Shown piece after piece: positions 1 through 6,478 of a stretch of DNA of 12,628 nt. The first letter of the stretch is position 1; each line of letters starts with the position of its first letter. The stretch spans positions 1-12,628 of the forward strand of contig JBDKJQ010000046.1 of NCBI GenBank assembly GCA_039796495.1, in the 5' to 3' direction. Source of the stretch: ARS1285 sp039796495. Lineage in GTDB: Archaea; Nanobdellota; Nanobdellia; Pacearchaeales; GW2011-AR1. A program made the translations under genes and the position numbers. The notes beneath the pieces were generated by a model, which was given only the letters and a program-made list of their open reading frames with translations, made no database searches and was not told the DNA's origin.

Positions 1-9
1 AGTGAACCT

Positions 10-59
10 CCCCACCCCAAGGGTTTGCCTGCGGGCAAATCCGCTGCGGCGGAGTGGGG
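10..59. repeat. IS right-end nested hairpin
   Basis: The inner stem GGGTTTGCC (21-29) pairs with GGCAAATCC (34-42), nine pairs including one G-T, around a four-base loop. An outer stem CCCCAC (10-15) pairs with GTGGGG (54-59). It lies just downstream of the tnpA stop codon, as expected for the element's right end, and could also stop transcription. Confidence 0.6.
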
Positions 60-68
60 CATCAACGA

Positions 69-506
69 CTAAGCAAAATCGATCAGATTCAGCTGCTCTC
101 CTTTTCTTCCTTGTGTCTGAATATATTTTCTAATCACGTCTGCATTTACACCTTCGCCAACAGTTCCAGCATAACCTCCATCACTCCAAAATTCCCCATG
201 ATACAGTTCTTTTTTTATTTCAGAATGTTTCTTGAATAATTCTCGCGCCGTTACACTTTTCACAATTTGAAAAATTTTTGACGGGGAATAATCTGTCGTC
301 AATGATTCAACAAGAAAGTGTACATGATCCTCGTCAAATCCAATTGTCTCAAACAAAAGATAGAATCTATCCTCAATATCTTTGCAGACTTGTTTCACCG
401 TCGAGATATATTTTTCTTCGAGAAACAAATCTTTTCTGTACTTGATACAGAAAACAAAATGATATTTTATCTTGAAAACTTTATGAGACGATCTCACGAT
501 AGCCAT
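69..506 (-). CDS. tnpA: IS200-like Y1 (HUH) transposase TnpA
   Basis: This 145-residue protein is the single-strand DNA transposase of IS200/IS605 elements, which cuts and joins element ends through a tyrosine-DNA covalent intermediate. The metal-binding HUH motif is visible as H61-V-H63 in HVHFLVE. The nucleophilic tyrosine is Y128 in the KYIQTQG helix, preceded by the conserved FWSDGGYAGTVG block (residues 106-117). The length is normal for the family and no frameshift is seen, so the enzyme looks intact and the element potentially mobile. ATG at 506 is supported by a TATA-like CTATTAAA at 528-535 on the minus strand, centred about 25 bases upstream, giving a leaderless transcript. The right-end hairpin begins just after the stop codon. 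Confidence 0.93.
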   Translation of the reverse strand: MAIVRSSHKVFKIKYHFVFCIKYRKDLFLEEKYISTVKQVCKDIEDRFYLLFETIGFDEDHVHFLVESLTTDYSPSKIFQIVKSVTARELFKKHSEIKKELYHGEFWSDGGYAGTVGEGVNADVIRKYIQTQGRKGEQLNLIDFA

Positions 507-527
507 CCTAGTCTAAGCAGACAGCCG

Positions 528-535
528 TTTAATAG
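528..535 (-). promoter_or_regulatory. TATA-like box of tnpA
   Basis: The minus strand reads CTATTAAA, centred about 25 bases before the tnpA ATG, the spacing seen for leaderless genes throughout this window. It lies inside the left end of the element. Confidence 0.45.
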
Positions 536-550
536 TTGTTGTTTGGTTTC

Positions 551-573
551 ACCCCGCAGCAAGCTGCGGTGGT
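551..573. repeat. IS left-end imperfect hairpin
   Basis: CCGCAGC (554-560) pairs with GCTGCGG (563-569). An outer ACC (551-553) pairs with GGT (571-573) across a bulged T at 570. Imperfect subterminal hairpins like this are recognised by the transposase at the ends of IS200/IS605 elements. Confidence 0.65.
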
Positions 574-587
574 ATAACGATTAATCA

Positions 588-974
588 ATGGATTTTGACC
601 GTAGACATCGGGACATTCCTCTTTTTAACAAGCCTTATTTTATGGATAATGAATATCCGGATGATCCGGTGTATCAGAAACTTGATATACTCAGGTATAT
701 TGATGGAAATCCTGGACAAATTCAAGACAGGCCCGTTCTTAAACCATTAGTAAAAAAATATCATATGAATCCGCGAGTGGGTGAAACAACAACTTTATGG
801 TGCATTAGCTGTATTGCAGGAATATTTTGGCGTAAATTTAGAGACAGACAGATGACGGAAACAGAATATATTCATCTCTCTGAAACTTCTCTTGAAAATC
901 TTGCTGAAGAATTTTCAAAAGATGGACGGGCAAAAAAGCTACATAGAGAATTAACGACCCGGAAAATTGGTTAA
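588..974 (+). CDS. Hypothetical protein at the IS junction
   Basis: I do not recognise this 128-residue product. It is rich in charged and aromatic residues, with an N-terminal segment of many D, R and P residues, one CISC motif near residue 92, and a basic C-terminus. No signal peptide or clear membrane segment is seen. Its ATG lies 15 bases beyond the left-end hairpin of the IS200 element, and an in-frame TAA sits two codons upstream at 582-584. The start region may therefore be supplied by, or cut by, the insertion, and the gene may have lost its original 5' end. No convincing TATA box lies 25 bases upstream; TATAAC at 573-578 is too close for this ATG. It ends 40 bases before aspS. Confidence 0.5.
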   Translation: MDFDRRHRDIPLFNKPYFMDNEYPDDPVYQKLDILRYIDGNPGQIQDRPVLKPLVKKYHMNPRVGETTTLWCISCIAGIFWRKFRDRQMTETEYIHLSETSLENLAEEFSKDGRAKKLHRELTTRKIG

Positions 975-985
975 AATCCAAATCC

Positions 986-994
986 TTATAAATA
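986..994 (+). promoter_or_regulatory. TATA box of aspS
   Basis: TTATAAATA is centred 25 bases before the ATG at 1015. This predicts transcription starting at that ATG and argues against the in-frame GTG at 1003 as the start. Confidence 0.65.
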
Positions 995-1014
995 GTCAAT
1001 AAGTGTTTCTACTA

Positions 1015-2295
1015 ATGGAACGAACCTATATTGAGCAAGCTTTTCAAAAAAACAACAACGAAAAGATCGAAATCTGTGGATGGCTGCATGATGCAAGAGA
1101 CTTGGGAAAAATTCGCTTTCTTATTATACGGGACATAACGGGACGAATTCAAGTCACTGGTGTCAAAAGCGAGATGGCTGAAAAACTATTCAAGAAAATG
1201 GACCAAATACCAAGAGAAAGTGTCATCAAAGTGAAAGGAATTCTAAAAGCAAGTAAGCAAGCACCCGGCGGAAAAGAAGTGATTCCTGAGACAATTGAAA
1301 TACTCGCAACAGCAGAACATCCTCTTCCTATCGACGTGAGTGATCATTCAAAAACAGAACTACCCAAACGACTCGATTATCGGTTCTTAGATCTGCACAG
1401 AGAAAAAATTCAGGCAATTTTCAAAATCCAGTCAACAATTTCCACTGCGTTCCGAGAGCATTTTATACACAAAGGGTTTATTGAATTTCAACCACCATCT
1501 ATTATCGGCAGCTCCAGCGAAGGCGGCACAGAGTTATTTCCCGCGCAGTATTTTGAAAAAAAAGCATTCCTTGCACAGTCTCCGCAACTCTACAAACAAA
1601 TGGCCGCATGTTCCATGGAAAAAATTTTCACCATAACACCCGTATGGCGAGCAGAAAAACATAACACCATCCGACATTTAAACGAATGTCGCCAGATGGA
1701 TATTGAATTGGCCTTCGCAGATCAGGAGATTGTCATGAAGCAATTAGAGGAAGTTGTTATCTACATCGTCGAGCAGATAAATCAGAAAAATGAAAAAGAG
1801 TTAAAAATCCTCGATCTTCAGCTCAAAGTTCCCAAAGTAAAATATCTAAGTTATACCGAGACAGCAAAATTATTGAAAATCGAACCAGGAGACGATTTAT
1901 CTCCAGAAAACGAGAAAGAACTAGAAAGAAAATTTCCCGATACAATTGTATTTGTGCATAGCTGGCCATCAAAGATAAAACCGTTTTATATCATGCCCAA
2001 GGAGGGAAAAGCTGATGCGGAATTAAGCGAAGGATTTGATGCAATCTACAAAGGCGTGGAAATAACCTCAGGCGGACAACGAATTCATTTGCCAGAATTA
2101 TTGGAAAAAAGAATCAAGGCAAAAGGATTAAACCCAAAACATTTTGAGTCGTATATTGATAGTTTCAAATATGGCGCACCCATGCACGGAGGATGGAGCA
2201 TTGGTCTGGAACGACTAACACACGCCCTTCTCAGCTTAGACAATATTCGAGAGGCCTGCATGTTTCCTCGAGATCGAGATAGATTAGTGCCCTAA
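1015..2295 (+). CDS. aspS: Aspartyl-tRNA synthetase, archaeal type, probably non-discriminating (Asp/Asn)
   Basis: This class II synthetase attaches aspartate to tRNA(Asp) and, if non-discriminating, also to tRNA(Asn). Its 426 residues match the short archaeal/eukaryotic form without the bacterial insertion domain. An N-terminal OB-fold anticodon domain covers about residues 1-105. The catalytic core follows, with the flipping-loop region SSSEGGTELFP (167-176), QSPQLYKQ (188-195), motif 2 around WRAEKHNTIRHLNE (211-224) and motif 3 IGLERL near the C-terminus. In the anticodon domain His25 (GWLH) and Pro84 (APGG) occupy the positions that are Trp and Lys in discriminating archaeal enzymes; His/Pro is the non-discriminating signature. 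GatC and GatA in the same window fit that reading. The start at 1015 rests on TATA spacing and family alignment. Confidence 0.95.
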   Translation: MERTYIEQAFQKNNNEKIEICGWLHDARDLGKIRFLIIRDITGRIQVTGVKSEMAEKLFKKMDQIPRESVIKVKGILKASKQAPGGKEVIPETIEILATAEHPLPIDVSDHSKTELPKRLDYRFLDLHREKIQAIFKIQSTISTAFREHFIHKGFIEFQPPSIIGSSSEGGTELFPAQYFEKKAFLAQSPQLYKQMAACSMEKIFTITPVWRAEKHNTIRHLNECRQMDIELAFADQEIVMKQLEEVVIYIVEQINQKNEKELKILDLQLKVPKVKYLSYTETAKLLKIEPGDDLSPENEKELERKFPDTIVFVHSWPSKIKPFYIMPKEGKADAELSEGFDAIYKGVEITSGGQRIHLPELLEKRIKAKGLNPKHFESYIDSFKYGAPMHGGWSIGLERLTHALLSLDNIREACMFPRDRDRLVP

Positions 2296-2313
2296 AATTG
2301 TATTATCCCAATT

Positions 2314-2322
2314 TTTATAAAT
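2314..2322 (+). promoter_or_regulatory. TATA box of the secreted-protein gene
   Basis: TTTATAAAT is centred 25 bases before the ATG at 2343, which favours that ATG over the in-frame TTG at 2298. Confidence 0.6.
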
Positions 2323-2342
2323 CCCCGCACATTATATCTTTC

Positions 2343-3194
2343 ATGAAAAAAGATGTGCAGCTACTCTCCGTATTTATTTTTATTGCATGTATATCTTGTA
2401 TTTCAGCATCGATAACAATATTCTGTTCAGATAATAGCAAACCTCTCTCAGATCAGCAGGAGATCTCACGAGGAAATTATAAAACCATTAACGGCGTCAG
2501 CATCGGATTGATCGAATCAAATGAACGAGTCTTCTATAAATTGATAACTGCAGACATTCTTATAGACGTAAAAAGAGCAACACTGACAAATGAAACATCC
2601 TCAGAGACGCTGCAATTAGTGCAAGGCAAGTATACGGTTGAATTGATAAGCGCAAATGCAACCTCAGCAACGATTGAAGTCGATGGAGAGGACGAAACAA
2701 TTTTATTATTGGAAACAACACAAGTAAAGGGGATTTTTGCCATGCTTTCTGAATTGGGAACTGACGAGCAGGGAGGGACCGCCAAAGTAATGATTGGAGC
2801 AGAAAAAATTTCGCTCTCAAATAAGGATAACCCCGCAGAAAAAATAGAATACAAAAATAAGACATACCTCCTCACATTGCAATCAGCCTCAACAAGTAAC
2901 GCACTCATACAGGTAAGCACATGTAATTCAGGGTATATTGATTTTAATCTCATTGAAGCAGGACAAAATACCTCAACAGATTTAGCAGAAGAATCACAGA
3001 CAGAGGAAGAGAGGATAAAAGAGGAAAATGAAAAAAACAACGCAAGCACAGTCCAAGTGAGTGTCGCTGAAGCAAACGCACAAAAAAACAATCAAACCCC
3101 GCTGACAAATCAAACCGCAGGTACAGATCAATCCCAAACAGAGGGATTTTTTTCAAAAATATGGAACTGGATAAAGAGCTGGTTTAAGAGATAA
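2343..3194 (+). CDS. Putative secreted or membrane-anchored surface protein with amphipathic C-terminal tail
   Basis: The family of this 283-residue protein is not recognised. It opens with MKK and a hydrophobic stretch (about residues 6-28), a signal peptide or N-terminal anchor. The body appears to hold two related beta-strand modules, GKYTVELISANATSATIEV (95-113) and the YLLTLQSASTSNALIQV segment (175-191). Residues 207-267 form a low-complexity linker rich in E, N, Q, S and T. Seven N-x-S/T sequons (N83, 105, 172, 209, 233, 250, 256) suggest an extracellular glycosylated protein. The last 16 residues, GFFSKIWNWIKSWFKR, form an amphipathic cationic, Trp-rich helix that could bind membranes. 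It starts 47 bases after aspS but has its own TATA box, so it is probably a separate unit. Confidence 0.7.
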   Translation: MKKDVQLLSVFIFIACISCISASITIFCSDNSKPLSDQQEISRGNYKTINGVSIGLIESNERVFYKLITADILIDVKRATLTNETSSETLQLVQGKYTVELISANATSATIEVDGEDETILLLETTQVKGIFAMLSELGTDEQGGTAKVMIGAEKISLSNKDNPAEKIEYKNKTYLLTLQSASTSNALIQVSTCNSGYIDFNLIEAGQNTSTDLAEESQTEEERIKEENEKNNASTVQVSVAEANAQKNNQTPLTNQTAGTDQSQTEGFFSKIWNWIKSWFKR

Positions 3195-3235
3195 TTATTT
3201 AATTTAATTCTTTTATTGTATCAATATCTACCCGC
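3195..3235 (+). terminator. T-rich termination region
   Basis: The 49-base gap between convergent genes carries T-rich runs (TTATTTAATTTAATTCTTTTATTG), the kind of tract at which archaeal RNA polymerase stops. No stem-loop is evident. Confidence 0.3.
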
Positions 3236-3243
3236 TCATAATC

Positions 3244-3948
3244 CTACAATTTTTTTCCTTCCAAATCATAAAAACAATTTTCATAAACGTTATCCGGATT
3301 TTTTAATTTAAAAAAATTCTTTTGGTAGAGATAAATCTCAGATTTGAGCGGTTTTCCCGGATAGCAATTTAAAATCCATTTTTGTTTGTCCTGAATATAA
3401 TCATTTTGCAATCTGACCTTGCCTTTAGTAATCAGATAAAAAAGTAAAATCTCTTCAAGTATGAAATTAACAGAGTTATCATCTATTTCTTTATTTGATT
3501 TTTTAATATCCTCTTCGACCAATTTTCTAAGTATCTTATCTTTTTGGTAAATCTTCTTTAGCTCCCCAAAAAAGATCATAAATTCATTTGATTGTAAAAT
3601 TGTCTGGTTCCATGTATTAAAAGAAAAAGAATGGGGTATATATTTTGGATTCTTCTCTAAAATATTCTTAAACTCAAATTTGTGGCTGTTAACTAACGTT
3701 TGATATTTATTTTTAAGCTGATTTGCCTTCCCGTCTGAATATAAATAAAGAGTATCTCCATAAATAAAATTTAATCCTACGACAGGAAAAATAATTTTGG
3801 GGATGAATCGCTCCATATACTCAAAACATTTTTTTGCACTTTGAGCATTGCCGATCCTGCTCATAGAGATTGCAAAAACAATAATCCCTTCTTGTTTTGG
3901 GAATCTAGGGATATCATAAAATTCATTGTCCTTCATTGAGTTTGTCAT
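3244..3948 (-). CDS. Putative tRNA-dependent cyclodipeptide synthase (CDPS-like, XYP type)
   Basis: This 234-residue protein is close to CDPS length (about 220-290). CDPSs join amino acids from two aminoacyl-tRNAs into a cyclic dipeptide. The strand IIVFAISMS (22-30) aligns with the AlbC GIS segment, putting S28 at the nucleophile (AlbC S37) and R31 at the non-Asn position 40. YGDTLYLYSDGKANQ (63-77) matches the next conserved block. VNFILEEILLF (160-170) matches the YxxxE helix, with E166 at AlbC E182 but F162 in place of catalytic Y178. CYP (195-197) gives the Y-P pair of the XYP subfamily. The match is from remembered family features, not a search. The gene has its own TATA box and no tailoring oxidase is adjacent. 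If Phe is truly at the Tyr position, activity may be altered or lost. Confidence 0.58.
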   Translation of the reverse strand: MTNSMKDNEFYDIPRFPKQEGIIVFAISMSRIGNAQSAKKCFEYMERFIPKIIFPVVGLNFIYGDTLYLYSDGKANQLKNKYQTLVNSHKFEFKNILEKNPKYIPHSFSFNTWNQTILQSNEFMIFFGELKKIYQKDKILRKLVEEDIKKSNKEIDDNSVNFILEEILLFYLITKGKVRLQNDYIQDKQKWILNCYPGKPLKSEIYLYQKNFFKLKNPDNVYENCFYDLEGKKL

Positions 3949-3965
3949 GTTTTATTGAGAAGAGA

Positions 3966-3975
3966 TTTATATAAA
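3966..3975 (-). promoter_or_regulatory. TATA box of the CDPS-like gene
   Basis: The self-complementary TTTATATAAA is centred about 23 bases before the ATG at 3948. The divergent gene at 4036 is too far away to use this box and has its own. Confidence 0.55.
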
Positions 3976-4007
3976 AATATAACGGAATAAAGAAATGTGC
4001 ACAATCC

Positions 4008-4013
4008 TTATAA
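4008..4013 (+). promoter_or_regulatory. TATA box of the GNAT gene at 4036
   Basis: TTATAA is centred 25.5 bases before the ATG at 4036. The in-frame GTG at 3997 lies upstream of this box and is unlikely to be the start. Confidence 0.55.
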
Positions 4014-4035
4014 CCTCTCTTTTATCTTACTTTTT

Positions 4036-4476
4036 ATGACAGTTATTAGACGAATGAATCTTCAGGATGTAGATGCAGTTTTTATAATGGGAGTAAATGA
4101 GCCTCGATTTAAAGTTAGTTCAGAAAATGGATTTTGGACAAAAGACCAACTTTCCAGATGGGTAGAAAATGAAAAAGATGTATTACTTATTGCTGAGGAA
4201 GAAGGAAAAATAGTAGGATGCGCATTAAGTCAGTATCATTCTCAAACCAACAAGGCAACATTTGAAAATTTATACGTAAATCCCGATTGTAGAAATTCAG
4301 GAATCGGGAATCTTTTAGTCTCAGAATTAATACAGATATACCAGGATAGAAATTCCTCCCTCTGTGCTTTAATAGAACCGGACAATAAACCTATCTTAAG
4401 CCTTTTAGAAAAAAATAGTTTTGAAAGAGGAAAAGAGATGATCTGGATGAGCTATGGTAATAGGCCCCCTCAATGA
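4036..4476 (+). CDS. GNAT-family N-acetyltransferase
   Basis: This 146-residue single-domain GNAT protein would transfer an acetyl group from acetyl-CoA to an amine. The acetyl-CoA pyrophosphate loop is visible in motif A, LYVNPDCRNSGIGNLLV (79-95), with R86-x-x-G89-x-G91. The preceding strands ALSQYHSQ and ATFENLYV and the C-terminal KPILSLLEKNSFERGKEM block (helix and strand of motif B) complete the fold. The substrate cannot be told from sequence. The length matches RimI-like or small-molecule acetyltransferases. The start is set by the TATA box. It is divergent from the CDPS-like gene, with 87 bases between the two ATGs. Confidence 0.88.
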   Translation: MTVIRRMNLQDVDAVFIMGVNEPRFKVSSENGFWTKDQLSRWVENEKDVLLIAEEEGKIVGCALSQYHSQTNKATFENLYVNPDCRNSGIGNLLVSELIQIYQDRNSSLCALIEPDNKPILSLLEKNSFERGKEMIWMSYGNRPPQ

Positions 4477-4502
4477 TATTCTCAATTTTCAATCAACAAA
4501 CC

Positions 4503-4509
4503 TTAAATA
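4503..4509 (+). promoter_or_regulatory. TATA-like box of the gatC-gatA cluster
   Basis: TTAAATA is centred 25 bases before the gatC ATG at 4531, predicting a leaderless transcript for the gatC-orf-gatA unit. Confidence 0.5.
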
Positions 4510-4530
4510 GCTCTTCTTATTTATTTTTTC

Positions 4531-4761
4531 ATGGATAGAGAACAGATAGAAAAACAGGCAAAAGCCCTTCTCCAAACATTTGCAAAGGCGCTAGAAAAAG
4601 TGGAGAAAGAATCTCAAGAGGAATCTCACATCGAGCGTGAAATAAACGAACGAGAAGAAGGAAACGGAGAAAACACTCCAGAATTTAAAAATCTCCTGCT
4701 TGCAAATGCCCCTAAAAAAAATGATGACTTTATCATCGCTGAAAAAGGAGCGTGGAAGTAG
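4531..4761 (+). CDS. gatC: Asp-tRNA(Asn)/Glu-tRNA(Gln) amidotransferase subunit C (archaeal short type)
   Basis: GatC is the small subunit that stabilises the GatA-GatB pair of the tRNA-dependent amidotransferase. This 76-residue protein has the expected N-terminal helix (EQIEKQAKALLQTFAKALEK, 4-23), a charged, probably flexible middle, and the C-terminal belt motif FKNLLLANAPKKNDDFIIAE (52-71), matching the LLxNAP...F...EKGxW pattern of archaeal GatC. A TATA-like box precedes it. It is followed after three bases by an unknown gene and then gatA, which supports the assignment. It is short compared with bacterial GatC (about 95-100 residues), as is common in archaea. Confidence 0.8.
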   Translation: MDREQIEKQAKALLQTFAKALEKVEKESQEESHIEREINEREEGNGENTPEFKNLLLANAPKKNDDFIIAEKGAWK

Positions 4762-4764
4762 AAC

Positions 4765-5172
4765 ATGGGAAGTAAAAAAAAGGACGATTCTTTGGAAGGA
4801 TTAATGAAGGAATGCCAGAGATTAAAAGGAAGATTAGAGTTTCATTTAGAAAAATTTGGTGGAAGACTCAGAGATACGGAAGATAATGAGGATCTGAAGG
4901 CGTTTTTTAAAAGCAAGGCTTATTCACAGACGAAGGCTACCATCAGTAGATTATTAAATAGTTTTAAAAGATGTTTTGGAAATTACAGAATATACGAAGC
5001 GAGATTAAACGAACTAGTATTTGAATTTGAAGAAGCAATATATGGAAACCAAGTTGCAAGCAGTACGAACGAATTACGGAATAAAAGAGAAGCTAATCCC
5101 TACAGTCATAATTCACAAGGAGGGCTAGGAAAACTAGTATACGATGTTACATCAAAAACTCCGCGACATTAA
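4765..5172 (+). CDS. Hypothetical helical protein between gatC and gatA
   Basis: This 135-residue protein is not recognised. It is highly charged, mostly basic, and predicted largely helical. Residues 8-35 and 50-92 show heptad-like spacing of hydrophobic residues (for example LLNSFKRCFGNYRIYEARL), which suggests a helical bundle or short coiled coil. The last 40 residues look disordered (N, S and K rich). It starts three bases after the gatC stop, with a weak GGAAG upstream, and its end overlaps the gatA start by 29 bases in another frame. It is therefore almost certainly co-transcribed and perhaps translationally coupled. It may be an accessory to GatCAB or tRNA handling, or a recent insertion; position is the only evidence. 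Confidence 0.7.
   Translation: MGSKKKDDSLEGLMKECQRLKGRLEFHLEKFGGRLRDTEDNEDLKAFFKSKAYSQTKATISRLLNSFKRCFGNYRIYEARLNELVFEFEEAIYGNQVASSTNELRNKREANPYSHNSQGGLGKLVYDVTSKTPRH
5117..5124 (+). promoter_or_regulatory. Candidate Shine-Dalgarno for gatA
   Basis: AAGGAGGG lies inside the preceding gene, 19 bases before the gatA ATG at 5144, longer than usual. A weaker AGGA at 5127-5130 is nearer. An in-frame TAG at 5135-5137 rules out a more upstream gatA start. Confidence 0.35.
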
Positions 5173-6478
5173 GGCAGGAAAACCCACCGCAGAAAAAAAT
5201 ATAATAAACTTCTTGGAAAAAATAAAAAAAGAAAACAAGGAATACAATATAGTCCTTCACCTTAACGATAAAGCAATAGCCCAAGCACAAGAAATTGACA
5301 AAAAAATAAAAAATAAAACGGCAGGAAAACTCGCAGGACTCGCCTTTCTAGTGAAATCAAACATTAATGTCAAAGGGCTTATTACAAATTGCGCTTCAAA
5401 AACACTTGAAAATTACCGTGCAACATATAACGCGACAGTGATTGAAAAATTGTTAAAAGAAGATGCAATTGTACTCGGCATGACAAATATGGATGAATTT
5501 GCTGCCGGAGGCTCAGGTGAAAATTCCGCGTTTGGAATAACAAAAAATCCAAAAGCAAAAGACAGGATTCCCGGCGGAAGCTCGTCAGGCAGCGCTGCAG
5601 GAGTAGCCGCCGCCTTTTGTGATTTTGCCCTCGGCAGCGACACCGGAGGAAGTATCAGAAATCCGGCAAGTCATTGCGGCATAACCGGCTTTAAGCCCAG
5701 CTACGGCGCAGTCAGCAGATACGGACTGATTGATTTATCCATGAGTTTAGACCAAATCGGCCCATTAGCAACGAGCGCAGAGGATTGCCAAATAATTTTT
5801 GACATCATAAAAGGAAAAGACGATCATGACGCAATAACTAGAGATATAGAATCAAAGAATAAAGACACAAAGAAAATAAAAATAGGTGTTCTCAAATTCA
5901 ATGCACAAAAAGAAATCTGGCAGACTATAAGAAAAAAAGTTGAAGATTACTGCAAAAAGCATGCAATAAAAGCAGAGGAACTCTCCCTCAATCACGTTGA
6001 TCTCGGCATTCAAACATATTATCCTATCGTCTATGTCGAATTTTTTTCAGGGACAAGAAAATTTGACGGAAGAAAATATGGCTATGCTATTGAAGAAACC
6101 GGAGGAGATGAAGTAGTAAGGAGAATTATGGGCGGAAAAGAGATAACAAAAGCAGAATTTGCAGGAAAATATTATCGCAGGGCATTAAAGGCAAAAAAGA
6201 TTATTGAAAAAGAATTTGCAGATGCCTTTAGAAAATATGATGTCATCATCACACCAACAGTATCGAGACTGCCTCACAAGATAGGAGAAACAATTTCAGT
6301 TGAAGATATGTATAACTATGACACCCTGACCGTATTGTCAAATTTAGCAGAAATCCCTACCATCAGCATACCTGCAGGAGAAGTACAAGAAGGAAAAGAT
6401 TTGATTCCCGTCGGTATGCAATTGATGGCAGCACGAGGCAATGATAATCTATTATTGGAAATTGCGAAAGAGTTTTGA
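5144..6478 (+). CDS. gatA: Asp-tRNA(Asn)/Glu-tRNA(Gln) amidotransferase subunit A
   Basis: GatA is the glutaminase subunit of GatCAB: it releases ammonia from glutamine and passes it to GatB, which amidates mischarged tRNA. The amidase-signature catalytic triad is intact: Lys71 (LVKSNINVKG), cis-Ser146 (PGGSSSGSAAG) and nucleophile Ser170 (GSDTGGSIR), with the family's usual 24-residue Ser-Ser spacing. The ITGFKPSYGAVSRYGL block follows. At 444 residues it is slightly short, because it ends at IAKEF within the terminal helix of longer relatives. Archaea normally make Gln-tRNA(Gln) with GatDE, so GatCAB here most likely makes Asn-tRNA(Asn). Its TGA stop directly abuts the stop codon of the opposing gene. 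Confidence 0.96.
   Translation: MLHQKLRDIKAGKPTAEKNIINFLEKIKKENKEYNIVLHLNDKAIAQAQEIDKKIKNKTAGKLAGLAFLVKSNINVKGLITNCASKTLENYRATYNATVIEKLLKEDAIVLGMTNMDEFAAGGSGENSAFGITKNPKAKDRIPGGSSSGSAAGVAAAFCDFALGSDTGGSIRNPASHCGITGFKPSYGAVSRYGLIDLSMSLDQIGPLATSAEDCQIIFDIIKGKDDHDAITRDIESKNKDTKKIKIGVLKFNAQKEIWQTIRKKVEDYCKKHAIKAEELSLNHVDLGIQTYYPIVYVEFFSGTRKFDGRKYGYAIEETGGDEVVRRIMGGKEITKAEFAGKYYRRALKAKKIIEKEFADAFRKYDVIITPTVSRLPHKIGETISVEDMYNYDTLTVLSNLAEIPTISIPAGEVQEGKDLIPVGMQLMAARGNDNLLLEIAKEF

Larger units (their letters stand above)
1..585 (-). mobile_element. IS200/IS605-family insertion sequence (tnpA only)
   Basis: A single Y1 transposase gene on the minus strand is flanked by hairpin-forming ends. The left end (upstream of tnpA) has an imperfect hairpin at 551-573, and the right end has a nested hairpin at about 10-59. 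This is the layout of IS200/IS605 elements, which transpose as single strands, have subterminal hairpins instead of terminal inverted repeats, and make no target duplication. No tnpB accessory gene is present, so it is IS200-like in content. Exact tips are not resolved: the left tip is probably within about 15 bases outside the 551-573 hairpin, and the right tip may lie before position 1. Confidence 0.75.

Noticed and set aside
588..974. Possible TnpB remnant next to tnpA
   Set aside because: No RuvC or zinc-finger CxxC...CxxC pattern or other TnpB motif is present in the 128 residues.
1003..1014. GTG start for aspS, 12 bases upstream
   Set aside because: The TATA box at 986-994 predicts transcription starting at ATG 1015, and family members begin at the equivalent of MERTYIE.
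2534..3091. Long minus-strand reading frame opposite the secreted-protein gene
   Set aside because: It is a mirror of the plus-strand gene's composition, with Ser/Phe/Cys-rich nonsense, and has no promoter. The plus-strand gene has a TATA box, signal peptide and sequons.
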